Below are positions 8,147-17,179 of a stretch of DNA of 64,000 bases, piece after piece; the first letter of the stretch is position 1; each line of letters opens with the position of its first letter. The notes under the pieces are model-generated. The model was not told the origin of the DNA, did not search any database, and saw only the letters and a list, made by a program, of their open reading frames with translations. Origin of the DNA: Bog-756 sp036513075 (GTDB taxonomy: Bacteria; Actinomycetota; Acidimicrobiia; Acidimicrobiales; RAAP-2); contig DATBZS010000084.1 in the NCBI GenBank assembly GCA_036513075.1, positions 21,014-85,013 of the forward strand. The letters are read 5' to 3'. A program made the translations under genes and the position numbers.

Positions 8147-10462
8147 TCAGATGGTGACCGGGGCCAGGTCGTCGAGGAGATCGGGCAGGCGGGCTCGCCA
8201 GGCGTCGACGGCCTGCGCCACGCCCACGTCGACCAGGTCGTCGACCACGATGCGGTCGCCACCAGCGCTGCCGAGCACCCGGAAGCCCACGCCGGCGTCG
8301 GCCGCCCGCGACAGCAGTTGGTGGGAGTCGGTGGTGCACACGATGACCCGCGACGGAGCCTCGGTGAACAGCTCATGGTGGTCGGCCACCCCAGAGACCT
8401 GCAGGCCGATGCCCGACCGCACGGCCAGCTCGGCCAGGGCCACGCCCAGGCCACCGCCGGACACGTCGTGGATGCCCTGGACCAGACCTTCACCCCCGGC
8501 TACACCCTCGGCCACCAGGCCGGCCACGAAGTCGACCAGGCGACCATGGCCCGCAAGGTCGATCGGCGGCAATGTGCCATTGCGATGACGGCGGAGCTCG
8601 ATAGCCCAACGTGACCCGGCCAGCGACGACCGGTGGTGCCCGATGTCGGAACGGCCGATGCTGGCATCCAGTAGCACCAGGGTGCCGCCGTCGACCATGG
8701 TGACGCCAGGGGGCCGGGCGGCCAGACGGTCGATGAGGCCCAGTGCCCCGATGACCGGCGTCGGGTCGATGTCCTTCCCGAAGCTCTCGTTGTAGAGGCT
8801 GACGTTGCCGCCGATGACCGGCAGGCCGAGGGCCAGGCAGGCCTCCGACATCCCGTCGATGGCCTCGGACAACTGCCACATCACCTCAGGGTGCTCGGGA
8901 TTGCCGAAGTTGAGGCAGTTGACCACTGCCTTCGGGGTGGCTCCCGAGCAGGCCAGGTTGAGGGCGGCCTCGGCCACGGTGGCGATAGTGCCTTGCCGCG
9001 GATCCAGTGAGCACCAGGCCGGGTTGGAATCAGTGGTGAGGGCGATGCCCCGCTCGGAGGGCGGAAGGCCGGGGGCGGCCAGGCGCAAGACAGCGCTGTC
9101 CCCGCCCGGGCCCTCCACCGTGTTCAGGAACAGCTGGTGGTCGTACTGGCGATAGACCCACGACGGGTCGGCCAGCAGGGCCAGCACGTCGTGGCCGCAG
9201 TCCGTCGGGGCGACCAACTTGCCCGGGTCGTCGGCCAGCCGCGCGTCCTGGTCGGTCGGGCGGGCCAGTGGTCGACGGTACAGCGGGGCATCCTCGCTGA
9301 GGGCGACAGCCGGGACGTCGCCGACGACCGGGCCGTCGAATCCGTCCAGGATCCGGAGCCGCCCGGGGGCGCCGTCGGGCGCCTCGGTCACCTTGCCGAC
9401 CACCGCGGCCCGGACCTCCCACTTGGCGCAGACCTGCTGGACCCGCTCGAGGTCCGCAGGGGTGACGATGGCCAGCATCCGCTCCTGGCTCTCGGAGGTC
9501 ATGACCTCGTAGTCGGCCATCCCCGGTTCTCGGCGGGGCACGGCCGACACGTCGACGTCCATGCCCACACCCCCCCGGGCGGCAGTCTCGCTGGTGGCGC
9601 ACACGAGTCCGGCTCCGCCGAGGTCTTGGATGCCCACGACGAGCTTGGCGTCCAGAAGCTCGAGACACGCCTCGATCAGCCGCTTCTCCTCGTAGGGGTC
9701 GCCGACCTGGACGCTCGGGCGCTTGGCCGCCTCCTCCGCTTCGTCGCCACCACCGAACCCGGCAGAGGCCAGCACGCTGACCCCGCCGATGCCGTCGCGC
9801 CCGGTAGACGAACCGAGCAGCACGGCCAGATTGCCCGGGCCTGACGCCTGGCCCAGAACCAACCGATCGGTGGGCAGCACACCCATGCACAGCACATTGA
9901 CCAGGGGGTTCTGCGAGTAGCAGGGGTCAAAGGTGAGCTCACCCCCGATCGTCGGCACCCCGACCGAGTTGCCGTAGCCGGAGATGCCGGCCACCACGCC
10001 CTCGATCAGCCACTGCTGCTTGGCCTCGGTCGGGTCGCCGAAGAACAGGGGGTCCATGACGGCGATCGGGCGGGCACCCATGGTGAAGATGTCGCGGAGG
10101 ATTCCGCCCACCCCGGTGGCCGCACCCTGATACGGCTCGATAGCCGACGGGTGGTTGTGGGACTCGATCCGAATGGCCACGGCGATCCCGTCGCCTGCGT
10201 CGATGACACCGGCATTTTCGCCCGGCCCCACCAGGACATGGGGACCCTCAGTAGGCAGCCGCTTCAGGTGGATGCGCGACGACTTGTAGGAGCAGTGCTC
10301 GCTCCACATCACGGCGAACAAGGCCAGCTCCAGGTGGTTGGGCGACCGGCCCAGGATGCCTTCCACTTCGTCACGCTCTGCGTCGGTCAGGCCGAGCGCA
10401 CGGTGCAGCGGCTCCCCCGTGTCGGTCACCAGGTCGGCCTGCTCGACTCTGCTCGCATCCAT
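8147..10462 (-). CDS. purL: Phosphoribosylformylglycinamidine synthase, large subunit
   Basis: This PurL of the small type (771 residues) works in complex with PurS and PurQ, both encoded about 1 kb upstream. It converts FGAR, glutamine and ATP to FGAM. Motifs: MWSEHCSYKSS, GPGENAG, ESHNHPSAIEPYQGAATGVGG near the N terminus, and a repeated ATPase half ending in the IHDVSGGGLGVALAE segment. ATG 10462 is preferred over the in-frame ATG at 10489. A TAACCT box seven bases upstream would give a leaderless transcript, and neither candidate has a strong ribosome-binding site. It is transcribed separately from purSQ, with one plus-strand gene in between. Confidence 0.95.
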   Translation of the reverse strand: MDASRVEQADLVTDTGEPLHRALGLTDAERDEVEGILGRSPNHLELALFAVMWSEHCSYKSSRIHLKRLPTEGPHVLVGPGENAGVIDAGDGIAVAIRIESHNHPSAIEPYQGAATGVGGILRDIFTMGARPIAVMDPLFFGDPTEAKQQWLIEGVVAGISGYGNSVGVPTIGGELTFDPCYSQNPLVNVLCMGVLPTDRLVLGQASGPGNLAVLLGSSTGRDGIGGVSVLASAGFGGGDEAEEAAKRPSVQVGDPYEEKRLIEACLELLDAKLVVGIQDLGGAGLVCATSETAARGGVGMDVDVSAVPRREPGMADYEVMTSESQERMLAIVTPADLERVQQVCAKWEVRAAVVGKVTEAPDGAPGRLRILDGFDGPVVGDVPAVALSEDAPLYRRPLARPTDQDARLADDPGKLVAPTDCGHDVLALLADPSWVYRQYDHQLFLNTVEGPGGDSAVLRLAAPGLPPSERGIALTTDSNPAWCSLDPRQGTIATVAEAALNLACSGATPKAVVNCLNFGNPEHPEVMWQLSEAIDGMSEACLALGLPVIGGNVSLYNESFGKDIDPTPVIGALGLIDRLAARPPGVTMVDGGTLVLLDASIGRSDIGHHRSSLAGSRWAIELRRHRNGTLPPIDLAGHGRLVDFVAGLVAEGVAGGEGLVQGIHDVSGGGLGVALAELAVRSGIGLQVSGVADHHELFTEAPSRVIVCTTDSHQLLSRAADAGVGFRVLGSAGGDRIVVDDLVDVGVAQAVDAWRARLPDLLDDLAPVTI

Positions 10463-10469
10463 GGCCTGC

Positions 10470-10475
10470 AGGTTA
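10470..10475 (-). promoter_or_regulatory. Candidate -10 box for purL
   Basis: TAACCT on the minus strand lies seven bases before the chosen purL ATG. It supports a (near) leaderless transcript and the shorter start. No clear -35 element. Confidence 0.35.
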
Positions 10476-10837
10476 CCTGCCGGCGGCATCGATCCCGATG
10501 CCCCGAAGCGTCCGGCAGCCGGCGCCGCGCACCACGTTCGCCAGGGTCGCGCAATGGTTCCGGATACAACTCCGAATTAGTCCTATGAGGGGCGCAACGG
10601 GCGTTGTGGAGGGCAAGGATTCCAGGTGTCTTTCGTGGGTGCGGGCGGCAAGAATTGTACCAATGGACGGCGGCGGGAATCCTCTGTCGACCTCGTCCGT
10701 CCTCGTCGGACCACTGACCGAACTTCGCAGGAGTCGCGCCGCGACTTTCCTTAAGAGAGCGGATGGTGTTTACTAGCATTGCCGAAGTAGTACCGTACCG
10801 ATTTGTCCTAAATGCCCAACTCAGGAACCGTGAGAAC
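10476..10837. other. Intergenic stretch between divergent purL and the 10838 gene
   Basis: About 360 bases that become more AT-rich than the flanks after roughly 10,560. It must hold the promoters of both neighbours. Possible reading frames have poor actinobacterial codon use and no recognisable product. No RNA gene, strong hairpin or repeat was found. Confidence 0.5.
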
Positions 10838-11269
10838 ATGTCAGCTGCCACCGCCACCAAGTCCCGCAAGAAGACCCCGATGTCCGCCGACCACAAGGCC
10901 GCGCTGGCCAAGGGTCGTGAGGAGGGTCGCATCGTCCGCCAATACCTCGAGGCGCTCGAGTCGACCAAGCCCCGCCGCGGCCGCAAGCGAACTCCGGACT
11001 CGATCCGCAAGCGGCTGGCCACTATCGAGGCCGCCCTGCCCGAGGCCGAGCCGCTGAACCGGCTCCACCTGGTCGAGGAGAAGCAGCGACTCGAGGCTGA
11101 GCTGGCCCACAGCGGTGACGTCGTCGACCTGGCCGCCCTGGAGAAGACCTTCGTCAAGGTCGCCCGCCAGTACGGCGAGCGCAAGGGCATCTCCTACTCG
11201 GCGTGGCGCACCGTCGGCGTGAGCGCCTCGGTGCTCCAGCAGGCCAAGATCCCCCGCTCACGCAGCTGA
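10838..11269 (+). CDS. Conserved small basic actinobacterial protein of unknown function
   Basis: 143 residues, very rich in Lys and Arg at the N terminus (TKSRKKTPMSADHKAALAKG). A long helical region (about 25-100) with heptad-like Leu/Glu spacing suggests a coiled coil. The compact C-terminal segment YGERKGISYSAWRTVGVSAS resembles a small helix-turn-helix or SAP-like element. I recall similar proteins as uncharacterised in actinobacteria; a nucleic-acid-binding role is only an inference from charge. ATG 10838 follows a GTGAGAAC leader; upstream in-frame codons are AT-rich and unlikely to be coding. It sits between purL and the purA-purQ operon, on the other strand. Confidence 0.8.
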   Translation: MSAATATKSRKKTPMSADHKAALAKGREEGRIVRQYLEALESTKPRRGRKRTPDSIRKRLATIEAALPEAEPLNRLHLVEEKQRLEAELAHSGDVVDLAALEKTFVKVARQYGERKGISYSAWRTVGVSASVLQQAKIPRSRS

Positions 11270-11276
11270 GCGGGTC

Positions 11277-11296
11277 GGGCCCCCTTCCGGGAGCCC
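11277..11296 (+). terminator. Hairpin downstream of the 10838 gene
   Basis: GGGCCCCC-TTCC-GGGAGCCC forms seven of eight pairs around a four-base loop, starting seven bases after the stop codon. There is no T-run, as is common in high-GC terminators. Confidence 0.4.
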
Positions 11297-11337
11297 ACCG
11301 CCCTCGCCGGAGGGACAATGCTCGACCGAATGACGAA

Positions 11338-11359
11338 CTGACCGTCCCGAACCGGTCAG
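11338..11359 (-). terminator. Hairpin downstream of purQ
   Basis: CTGACCG and CGGTCAG arms with an eight-base loop lie 28 bases past the purQ stop, between two convergent genes. Seven-bp stem, no T-run. Confidence 0.35.
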
Positions 11360-11386
11360 ACCCGCGTTGGGACCGGCGTCCGTTGC

Positions 11387-12070
11387 TCAAGCAGCGGACG
11401 CCGCCGCGCCGGCGGTGCGCAGCAGTGCATCGAGAAGCACCACGCCGTCCTCGGAGCCGAGCAGCGGGTCCGAAGCGCGCTCGGGATGGGGCATGAGGCC
11501 GACCACATTGCGGCCGGCGTTGCAGACGCCGGCGATGTCGTCGACCGAGCCGTTCGGGTTGTCGACGTAGCGGAGCACGATGCGCCCCTCGTCCCGCAGC
11601 TGGGCCAGCGTGGCCGCGTCGCAGGTGTAGTTGCCCTCAAAGTGGTTGATGGGGATGGCCAGCTCGGTACCGACCGGGACGCCCGCGGTCAGAGCGGTGT
11701 CGTCCTGCTCGACCCGCAGGGTGGCCGTGGTGCAGAGGAAGCGAAGTCCCCGGTTCTTCTGCAGGGCGCCGGGCAGTAGGCCGGCTTCGGTCAATACCTG
11801 GAAGCCGTTGCAGATCCCGACGACCGGGCCGCCGTCGTGGGCGAAGGCGGCGACGGTGTCCATGACCGGTGAGAACCGGGCGATGGCACCGGGCCGTAGG
11901 TAGTCGCCGTGGGCGAATCCACCGGGCAGGATCAGGGCGTCGTAGCCGGCAGCTGTGGTGGCACCGTGCCAGATCAGGTCGGCGGAGCCGCCGAGTCGCT
12001 CGACGGCCTGGACGGCGTCGTGCTCACAGTTCGTCCCCGGGAAGAGGACCACGCCGACCCGGGGGGCCAT
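11387..12070 (-). CDS. purQ: Phosphoribosylformylglycinamidine synthase, glutaminase subunit
   Basis: A 227-residue class I glutamine amidotransferase that feeds ammonia to PurL. It shows FPGTNCEHD at the N terminus, the oxyanion segment LPGGFAHGDYLR, the nucleophile Cys in VGICNGFQVL, and the C-terminal His-Pro-Glu of GLMPHPERA. The ATG overlaps the purS stop as TGATG (one base), so translation is coupled. It is the last gene of the purA-D-B-C-S-Q operon. Confidence 0.96.
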   Translation of the reverse strand: MAPRVGVVLFPGTNCEHDAVQAVERLGGSADLIWHGATTAAGYDALILPGGFAHGDYLRPGAIARFSPVMDTVAAFAHDGGPVVGICNGFQVLTEAGLLPGALQKNRGLRFLCTTATLRVEQDDTALTAGVPVGTELAIPINHFEGNYTCDAATLAQLRDEGRIVLRYVDNPNGSVDDIAGVCNAGRNVVGLMPHPERASDPLLGSEDGVVLLDALLRTAGAAASAA

Positions 12071-12345
12071 CAGCGCGCCCTTGTGACCGGCCGGACCGTC
12101 ACTTGTGACTCCTCGATAACCGGGTTGGCCAACAACCGGTCGGCCACCACCGTGGCCTGGGCCAGGGCGTCGGACTCGTCGGACGCCGCCAGGTCGAACC
12201 GGAATGACTTGCCGGCCCGGACGGCGGTCACACCACCGAGGCCGAGGGCGGGCAGCGCCCGCTCGATCGTGGCCCCCTGGGGGTCGGCGATGCCATCGCG
12301 CAGAAGCACTTCGACCTGCACCGAGAACTGACGGGAGGCGGCCAT
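12070..12345 (-). CDS. purS: Phosphoribosylformylglycinamidine synthase subunit PurS
   Basis: A 91-residue PurS, the small subunit that bridges PurL and PurQ. The segments VEVLLRDGIADPQGATIERAL and VRAGKSFRFDL are typical of the family. The ATG at 12345 follows the purC stop after a single base (TGACATG). An upstream in-frame ATG at 12366 would run into purC and is less likely. Its presence fits the small, PurS-dependent PurL encoded at 8147. Confidence 0.93.
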   Translation of the reverse strand: MAASRQFSVQVEVLLRDGIADPQGATIERALPALGLGGVTAVRAGKSFRFDLAASDESDALAQATVVADRLLANPVIEESQVTVRPVTRAR

Positions 12346-12346
12346 G

Positions 12347-13243
12347 TCAGGCACCGTACCAGTCACCCAGCGAACGCCCGCAGACTCGCTCGTAGGCAGC
12401 CACGTACCGGGTCGACGTGGCCTCTACGATCTCCGTCGGCAGCACCGGCGGCGGCGGTTGCTTGTCCCACGGTTGGTCCTCCAACCAGTCACGCAACGGC
12501 TGCTTGTCGAATGAGGGCGGATTGCTGCCCGGTGCGCTGTCGTCGGCCGGCCAGAACCTCGACGAGTCCGGGGTGAGGACCTCGTCGCACAGCGAGAGCT
12601 CGCCGTCGATGTAGCCGAGCTCGAACTTGGTGTCGCAGATCACGATGCCCACCTCCACGGCCCGGGCTGCGGCCCGCGAGTACGCGGCCAGGCAGAGCTC
12701 CGACGCGGCATCGGCGGCCTCCTTGCCCACGATGTCCGCGGCCTCGTCGATCCCGATGTTGAGGTCGTGGCCTTCGGTGGCCTTGGTCGACGGGGTGAAG
12801 ATGGGCTCGGGCAGTGCCTGAGCGTGCAGCAGCCCAGCCGGCATGGCCATGCCGTGGACGGTGCCGGAGCGCTCGTACTCCTTGTAGGCCGACCCGGCCA
12901 GGTAGCCGCGCACGATGCACTCGATGTCGAGCATGTCGGCTTTCCGCACCAGCATCGACCGTCCGGCCAGCTCGTCGAGACCCCCGGGCAGGAAGGCTGC
13001 CCCCTCGGGGAACTCCGCGGTGTCGGCGCTGATGAGGTGGTTGGGCGCCAGGTCGGCCAGCTCCTCCAGCCAGGCTGCCGTCATGGCCGTCAGCACCCGG
13101 CCCTTGTCCGGGATCGGCTCGGCCATGATCACGTCAAACGCCGAGATCCGGTCGGAGGCCACCATGAGCAGGCGGCCATCGCCGGCGTCGTACAGCTCGC
13201 GGACCTTGCCGGACGACAACAGGGGCAGGGGGGACGGGGTCAT
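12347..13243 (-). CDS. purC: Phosphoribosylaminoimidazole-succinocarboxamide synthase
   Basis: This 298-residue PurC joins CAIR and aspartate with ATP to give SAICAR. Signatures are SGKVRELYDAGDGRLLMVASDRIS at the N terminus, the ECIVRGYLAGSAYKEY block, the STKATEGHDLNI segment, and IVICDTKFELGY. Length near 300 matches the yeast/actinobacterial form rather than the shorter (about 240) E. coli form. The ATG overlaps the purB stop by four bases (ATGA). Confidence 0.96.
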   Translation of the reverse strand: MTPSPLPLLSSGKVRELYDAGDGRLLMVASDRISAFDVIMAEPIPDKGRVLTAMTAAWLEELADLAPNHLISADTAEFPEGAAFLPGGLDELAGRSMLVRKADMLDIECIVRGYLAGSAYKEYERSGTVHGMAMPAGLLHAQALPEPIFTPSTKATEGHDLNIGIDEAADIVGKEAADAASELCLAAYSRAAARAVEVGIVICDTKFELGYIDGELSLCDEVLTPDSSRFWPADDSAPGSNPPSFDKQPLRDWLEDQPWDKQPPPPVLPTEIVEATSTRYVAAYERVCGRSLGDWYGA

Positions 13244-14550
13244 GGAACGAGCTCCTCCAAGGCATCGGTGAAACGGTGGACGTGGCGCAGGGTACGGGAC
13301 AGGTCGAAGGCGGCGTCGAGCTCGGCGGCCGACAGGGTCACCTCGGGGTCGGCGTCGAGGACGGCCCGGAAGCTGCGACCCTCCTCCCAGGCCGCCCGGG
13401 CGTCCCGTTGAACGATCCGGTAAGCGGCGTCACGGCTGAGACCGCCGCTGACCAGAGCCAGGAGCACCGACTGGCTGAACACCAGCCCGTAGCTCCCATC
13501 CACGAGGGTGGCGAGCGCCCGCTCGGGGTGGAGGACCAGGCCCTCGACCAGGCCCTTCGTCTTCTGGAGCATGTAGAGGGTCAGCATGCTGGCGTCGGGC
13601 AGCACCACCCGCTCGACCGAACTGTGGGAGATGTCCCGCTCGTGCCATAGGGCCACGTCCTCGAGTCCGGCCGACTGGTAGCCGCGCAGCACCCGGGCGA
13701 GCCCGCACAGTCGCTCCGACAGGATCGGGTTGCGCTTGTGGGGCATGGCCGAGCTGCCTTTCTGGCCCGGCTTGAATGGTTCCTCCACCTCGCCCAGCTC
13801 GCTGCGGGCCATGTGACGGATCTCGGTGGCGATCAACTCGATGGTCGCCCCCACCGACGCGCACGCCCACAGGTACTCGGCATGCCGGTCGCGCGCCACC
13901 ACCTGGGTGGCCGGCACCGGGACGAGACCTAGGGACGTGCACACATGGGCCTCCACCCGGGGGTCGATATTGGAGAACGTCCCGACCGCACCCGACAACT
14001 TGCCCACAGCCACTCGCTCGCGGGCAGCCCGCAGGCGCTGCACGTCGCGGTCGGCCTGCAGTGCCCACAGGGCGAACTTGGCCCCGAACGTTGTGGGCTC
14101 GGCGTGCATGCCGTGGGTCCTCCCGGTCACGGGCACGTCGATTGCCTCGAGCGCCCGTGCCTTGCACGCCCGCACCAGATCGGTGCCCGCCTCGATGAGC
14201 AGGTCGGCGGCCCGGGTGAGGGTTGCGCACAGGGCGGTGTCGACCACGTCGGAGGATGTGAGCCCGTAGTGGATCCATGACCCCTGGGGTTGACCGATGG
14301 CCTCTTGGACCACGTCGACGAAAGCGGCCACGTCGTGGTCGGTCACCCGCTCGCGCTCATCCACCGCTTCGACGAAGGCGGCGTCGATCTCGGGGGCGTG
14401 GGCCCGGCAGAACTCGGCGGCGTCGCCGGGCACATCGCCGATCTCCACCCAGCCGTCGGTGGCCAGCAGCTCGACACGGAGCCACATGGCGAACCTGGCC
14501 TCGTCGGAGAAGAGCGCGGCCATCTCCTTCGGTGCGTAGCGGGGGATCAT
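13240..14550 (-). CDS. purB: Adenylosuccinate lyase
   Basis: 436 residues, fumarase/aspartase superfamily. The enzyme cleaves SAICAR to AICAR and adenylosuccinate to AMP. The signature loop GSSAMPHKRNP lies at residues 265-275, with the catalytic Ser266 or Ser267, and the THGMHAEPTTFG block with its catalytic His lies near 145-156. Overlaps with purD upstream and purC downstream are both ATGA, so it is translated as part of a tightly coupled operon. Confidence 0.97.
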   Translation of the reverse strand: MIPRYAPKEMAALFSDEARFAMWLRVELLATDGWVEIGDVPGDAAEFCRAHAPEIDAAFVEAVDERERVTDHDVAAFVDVVQEAIGQPQGSWIHYGLTSSDVVDTALCATLTRAADLLIEAGTDLVRACKARALEAIDVPVTGRTHGMHAEPTTFGAKFALWALQADRDVQRLRAARERVAVGKLSGAVGTFSNIDPRVEAHVCTSLGLVPVPATQVVARDRHAEYLWACASVGATIELIATEIRHMARSELGEVEEPFKPGQKGSSAMPHKRNPILSERLCGLARVLRGYQSAGLEDVALWHERDISHSSVERVVLPDASMLTLYMLQKTKGLVEGLVLHPERALATLVDGSYGLVFSQSVLLALVSGGLSRDAAYRIVQRDARAAWEEGRSFRAVLDADPEVTLSAAELDAAFDLSRTLRHVHRFTDALEELVP

Positions 14551-15902
14551 CGTGCTGCCTCTGCTTTCGGGTTCGGATTCGGGGTGGGGACAGGGACCAC
14601 ATCCTCAGTGGCCGCCCCGAGGGCGATGTCGGTGCGGTGCTGCATGCCGGGCCACGTGATGGCGGCTACTCCGGCGTAGGCGCGGGCCCGGGCCTGGTCG
14701 ACCGTGACGCCGAGGGCGGTCACGCCGAGGACCCGGCCTCCCGAGGTGACGACGCCACCGGTCGCCGGATCGGAGCGGGTGCCGGCGTGGAACACGATCA
14801 CCCCGGGCAGGGCCGCGGCATCGTCGACTCCGGCGACCCGGTCGCCGGTCCGGGGTGCGTCGGGGTAGCCCTCGGACGCCAGCACCACGCAGACGGCCGG
14901 GTCGGTGATGAACCGCGGCCTCGTGGACAGGCGGCCCGCGGCCGCCTCGGCCAAAAGCTCACCCAGATCGCCGTCGTACCGGGGCAGGACGACCTGGGTC
15001 TCGGGGTCGCCGAAGCGGACGTTGAACTCGAGGACCTTCGGGCCCGAGGGAGTGAGCATCAAGCCGGCATAGAGCACGCCGCGGTAGTCGATCCCCCGAC
15101 GGCGCAGCGCGGCCACCACCGGGGCCACGGCCTCGGCAACCAACGAATCGACCAGCTCCTGGTCGATCGACGGCACGGGCGAAAAGGCACCCATGCCCCC
15201 GGTGTTGGGCCCGCCGTCGCCGTCGTCGCGGCGCTTGAAGTCCTGGGCCGGAGCCAGGGCGGCCAGCCGCTCGCCGTCGCACAACACCAGCAGCGAGCAC
15301 TCGGGCCCGGTCAGACCTTCCTCGATGACCACCCGCTGCCCGGCCGTCCCGAAGGCGTCGCCCGACAGCTTGGCGGCCACGTCGCCTTCGGCCTCGGCCA
15401 GCGAGTCGGTCACCAGCACGCCCTTGCCGGCGGCCAGGCCGTCGGTCTTCACCACCCATGGTCCCGCCAGCGAGCGCAGGAACCTGACCGCCGGCCCGAT
15501 CTCGGTGAACACTCCGAACCGGGCCGTCGGCACGCCGGCCTCGTCCAGCAGCTCCTTCATGAAGGCCTTTGACCCCTCGATCCGGGCGCCGTCGGCTCCG
15601 GGGCCGAAGACCAGTTTGCCCTGGGCCCGCAGACGGTCGGCGAGTCCGTCGACCAGCGGCGCCTCCGGTCCGATGACGAACAGGTCGGCCTCGAGTTCCT
15701 CGGGGGCGGTGGGCACGCTGGTGAGCGAGTGGCCTTCGGGTGAGCGGCCGTCGATGCCCGGGTTGCCCGGGGTGACGACCACATCGGCGTAGCGCGCCAA
15801 CACCAGGGCCAGCGCGTGCTCACGCCCGCCGGAGCCTACGACGCAGACGGTGCGGATCCGGCCGGACACCGGGGACGAGCCCGAGGGAGCCCCCCCGCTC
15901 AT
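14547..15902 (-). CDS. purD: Phosphoribosylamine-glycine ligase (GAR synthetase)
   Basis: This 451-residue ATP-grasp enzyme makes GAR from phosphoribosylamine, glycine and ATP. It has an N-terminal Rossmann-like domain with VCVVGSGGREHALA and TPGNPGI. The ATP-grasp lid and body follow (VVKTDGLAAGKGVLVT), then FNVRFGDPETQVVLPR, a PurD hallmark. The N-terminal extension of about 18 residues (Gly/Ser/Pro-rich) is not part of the fold. The next in-frame start candidates lie inside the fold, so the ATG at 15902, which overlaps the purA stop as ATGA, is kept. Confidence 0.96.
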   Translation of the reverse strand: MSGGAPSGSSPVSGRIRTVCVVGSGGREHALALVLARYADVVVTPGNPGIDGRSPEGHSLTSVPTAPEELEADLFVIGPEAPLVDGLADRLRAQGKLVFGPGADGARIEGSKAFMKELLDEAGVPTARFGVFTEIGPAVRFLRSLAGPWVVKTDGLAAGKGVLVTDSLAEAEGDVAAKLSGDAFGTAGQRVVIEEGLTGPECSLLVLCDGERLAALAPAQDFKRRDDGDGGPNTGGMGAFSPVPSIDQELVDSLVAEAVAPVVAALRRRGIDYRGVLYAGLMLTPSGPKVLEFNVRFGDPETQVVLPRYDGDLGELLAEAAAGRLSTRPRFITDPAVCVVLASEGYPDAPRTGDRVAGVDDAAALPGVIVFHAGTRSDPATGGVVTSGGRVLGVTALGVTVDQARARAYAGVAAITWPGMQHRTDIALGAATEDVVPVPTPNPNPKAEAAR

Positions 15903-17179
15903 GCGACGAAGCGGACGAACTGCTCGCGGCCGGGGCCCACGCCGACGAGCCGGACCGGCACGCCGATCTGCTCGGCCAGGAAGTGTACGTAGTCGCGTGC
16001 CGCCTGGGGCAGGTCACCGATCTCTGTGGCCCCCGAGATGTCCGACTTCCAACCGGGAAGCTCCTCGTAGACGGGAGTGACCTGGTGGAACACCGACTGG
16101 TGGTACGGCGGGTGGGTGAACCGCTCGCCATTGGCCTCATAGGCCACGCACACCTTCACCGTGTCGAAGGAGTCGAGCACGTCGAGCTTGGTCAGGGCCA
16201 CCTCGGACAGTGAGTTGAGGCGCACGGCCTGGCGCATCATGACGGCGTCGAACCAGCCCGGGCGGCGCCGGCGACCGGTATTGACCCCGTACTCGTGGCC
16301 CCGGTCGACCAAGGTGTCGCCGATCTCGTCGGTCAACTCGGTCGGGAACGGCCCGCTGCCCACCCGGGTCACATACGCCTTGGCGATGCCGATGACCTCG
16401 TCGATGTACCGCGGGCCGATGCCCGCACCAGTGCAGGCACCGCCGGCCACCGGGTTGGACGAGGTGACGAAGGGGTAGGTGCCGTGGTCGAGGTCGAGGA
16501 ACGTGGCCTGGGCCCCCTCGAGCAGCACATTGGCGCCGCGTTCGAGCGCATCGTGCACGAGGCCCACCGTGTCGGCCACCATCGGGCCGATCCGGGGGGC
16601 CAACTGGTCAAGATAGAGCTCGCAGATGTCGTCGGCCGACAGCGGCAGGCGGTTGTACACCTTGGCCAGGACCTGGTTCTTCTCCTTCAGGACCACATCG
16701 AGCTTCTGGCGGAAGATCTTCGGGTCCAGGAGGTCCTGGACGCGGAGGCCCACGCGGGACGACTTGTCGGCGTAGGCCGGGCCGATACCGCGCTTGGTGG
16801 TGCCCAGCTTGTTCTTTCCGAGGTACCGCTCGGCCAGCTGATCGAGTTCGTGGTGGTACGGCATGATCAGATGGGCATTGCCGCTGACCAGCAGGTTCGA
16901 GGTGTCGATGCCCTTGGACTCGAGTACGTCGACCTCAGCCAGCAAGACCGTCGGGTCGACGACCACACCGTTCCCGATGACCGGGGTGATGTGGGGGTAG
17001 AGGATGCCGCTGGGCACCAACTGCAGGGCGAACGTCTCGCCGTCCACCACGATCGTGTGACCGGCGTTGTGGCCGCCCTGGTAGCGGACCACCAGCTCCA
17101 TCTCCTTGGCCAGGAGGTCGGTGAGCTTGCCCTTGCCTTCATCACCCCATTGGGTCCCGACCACTACGGTTGCCGGCAC
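15899..17179 (-). CDS. purA: Adenylosuccinate synthetase
   Basis: 426 residues. It converts IMP, aspartate and GTP to adenylosuccinate, the first AMP-specific step. The motifs are QWGDEGKGK with the catalytic Asp near residue 13, GGHNAGHT, the Switch/IMP-binding GTTKRGIGPAYADK, and TTGRxRRPGWFD-like VNTGRRRRPGW. The GTG start is preceded by GGAGGAG at a good distance. It is the promoter-proximal gene of the purine operon, an unusual place for an AMP-branch gene. A TACACT hexamer at 17215-17220 (minus strand) could be the operon's -10 box. Confidence 0.96.
   Translation of the reverse strand: MPATVVVGTQWGDEGKGKLTDLLAKEMELVVRYQGGHNAGHTIVVDGETFALQLVPSGILYPHITPVIGNGVVVDPTVLLAEVDVLESKGIDTSNLLVSGNAHLIMPYHHELDQLAERYLGKNKLGTTKRGIGPAYADKSSRVGLRVQDLLDPKIFRQKLDVVLKEKNQVLAKVYNRLPLSADDICELYLDQLAPRIGPMVADTVGLVHDALERGANVLLEGAQATFLDLDHGTYPFVTSSNPVAGGACTGAGIGPRYIDEVIGIAKAYVTRVGSGPFPTELTDEIGDTLVDRGHEYGVNTGRRRRPGWFDAVMMRQAVRLNSLSEVALTKLDVLDSFDTVKVCVAYEANGERFTHPPYHQSVFHQVTPVYEELPGWKSDISGATEIGDLPQAARDYVHFLAEQIGVPVRLVGVGPGREQFVRFVA

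Noticed and set aside
10426..11190. A minus-strand frame with a WYNSCRPH-like peptide recalling IS3 integrases
   Set aside because: It overlaps the basic-protein gene and the purL start, lacks the DDE region and has no terminal repeats; the resemblance is a few residues only.
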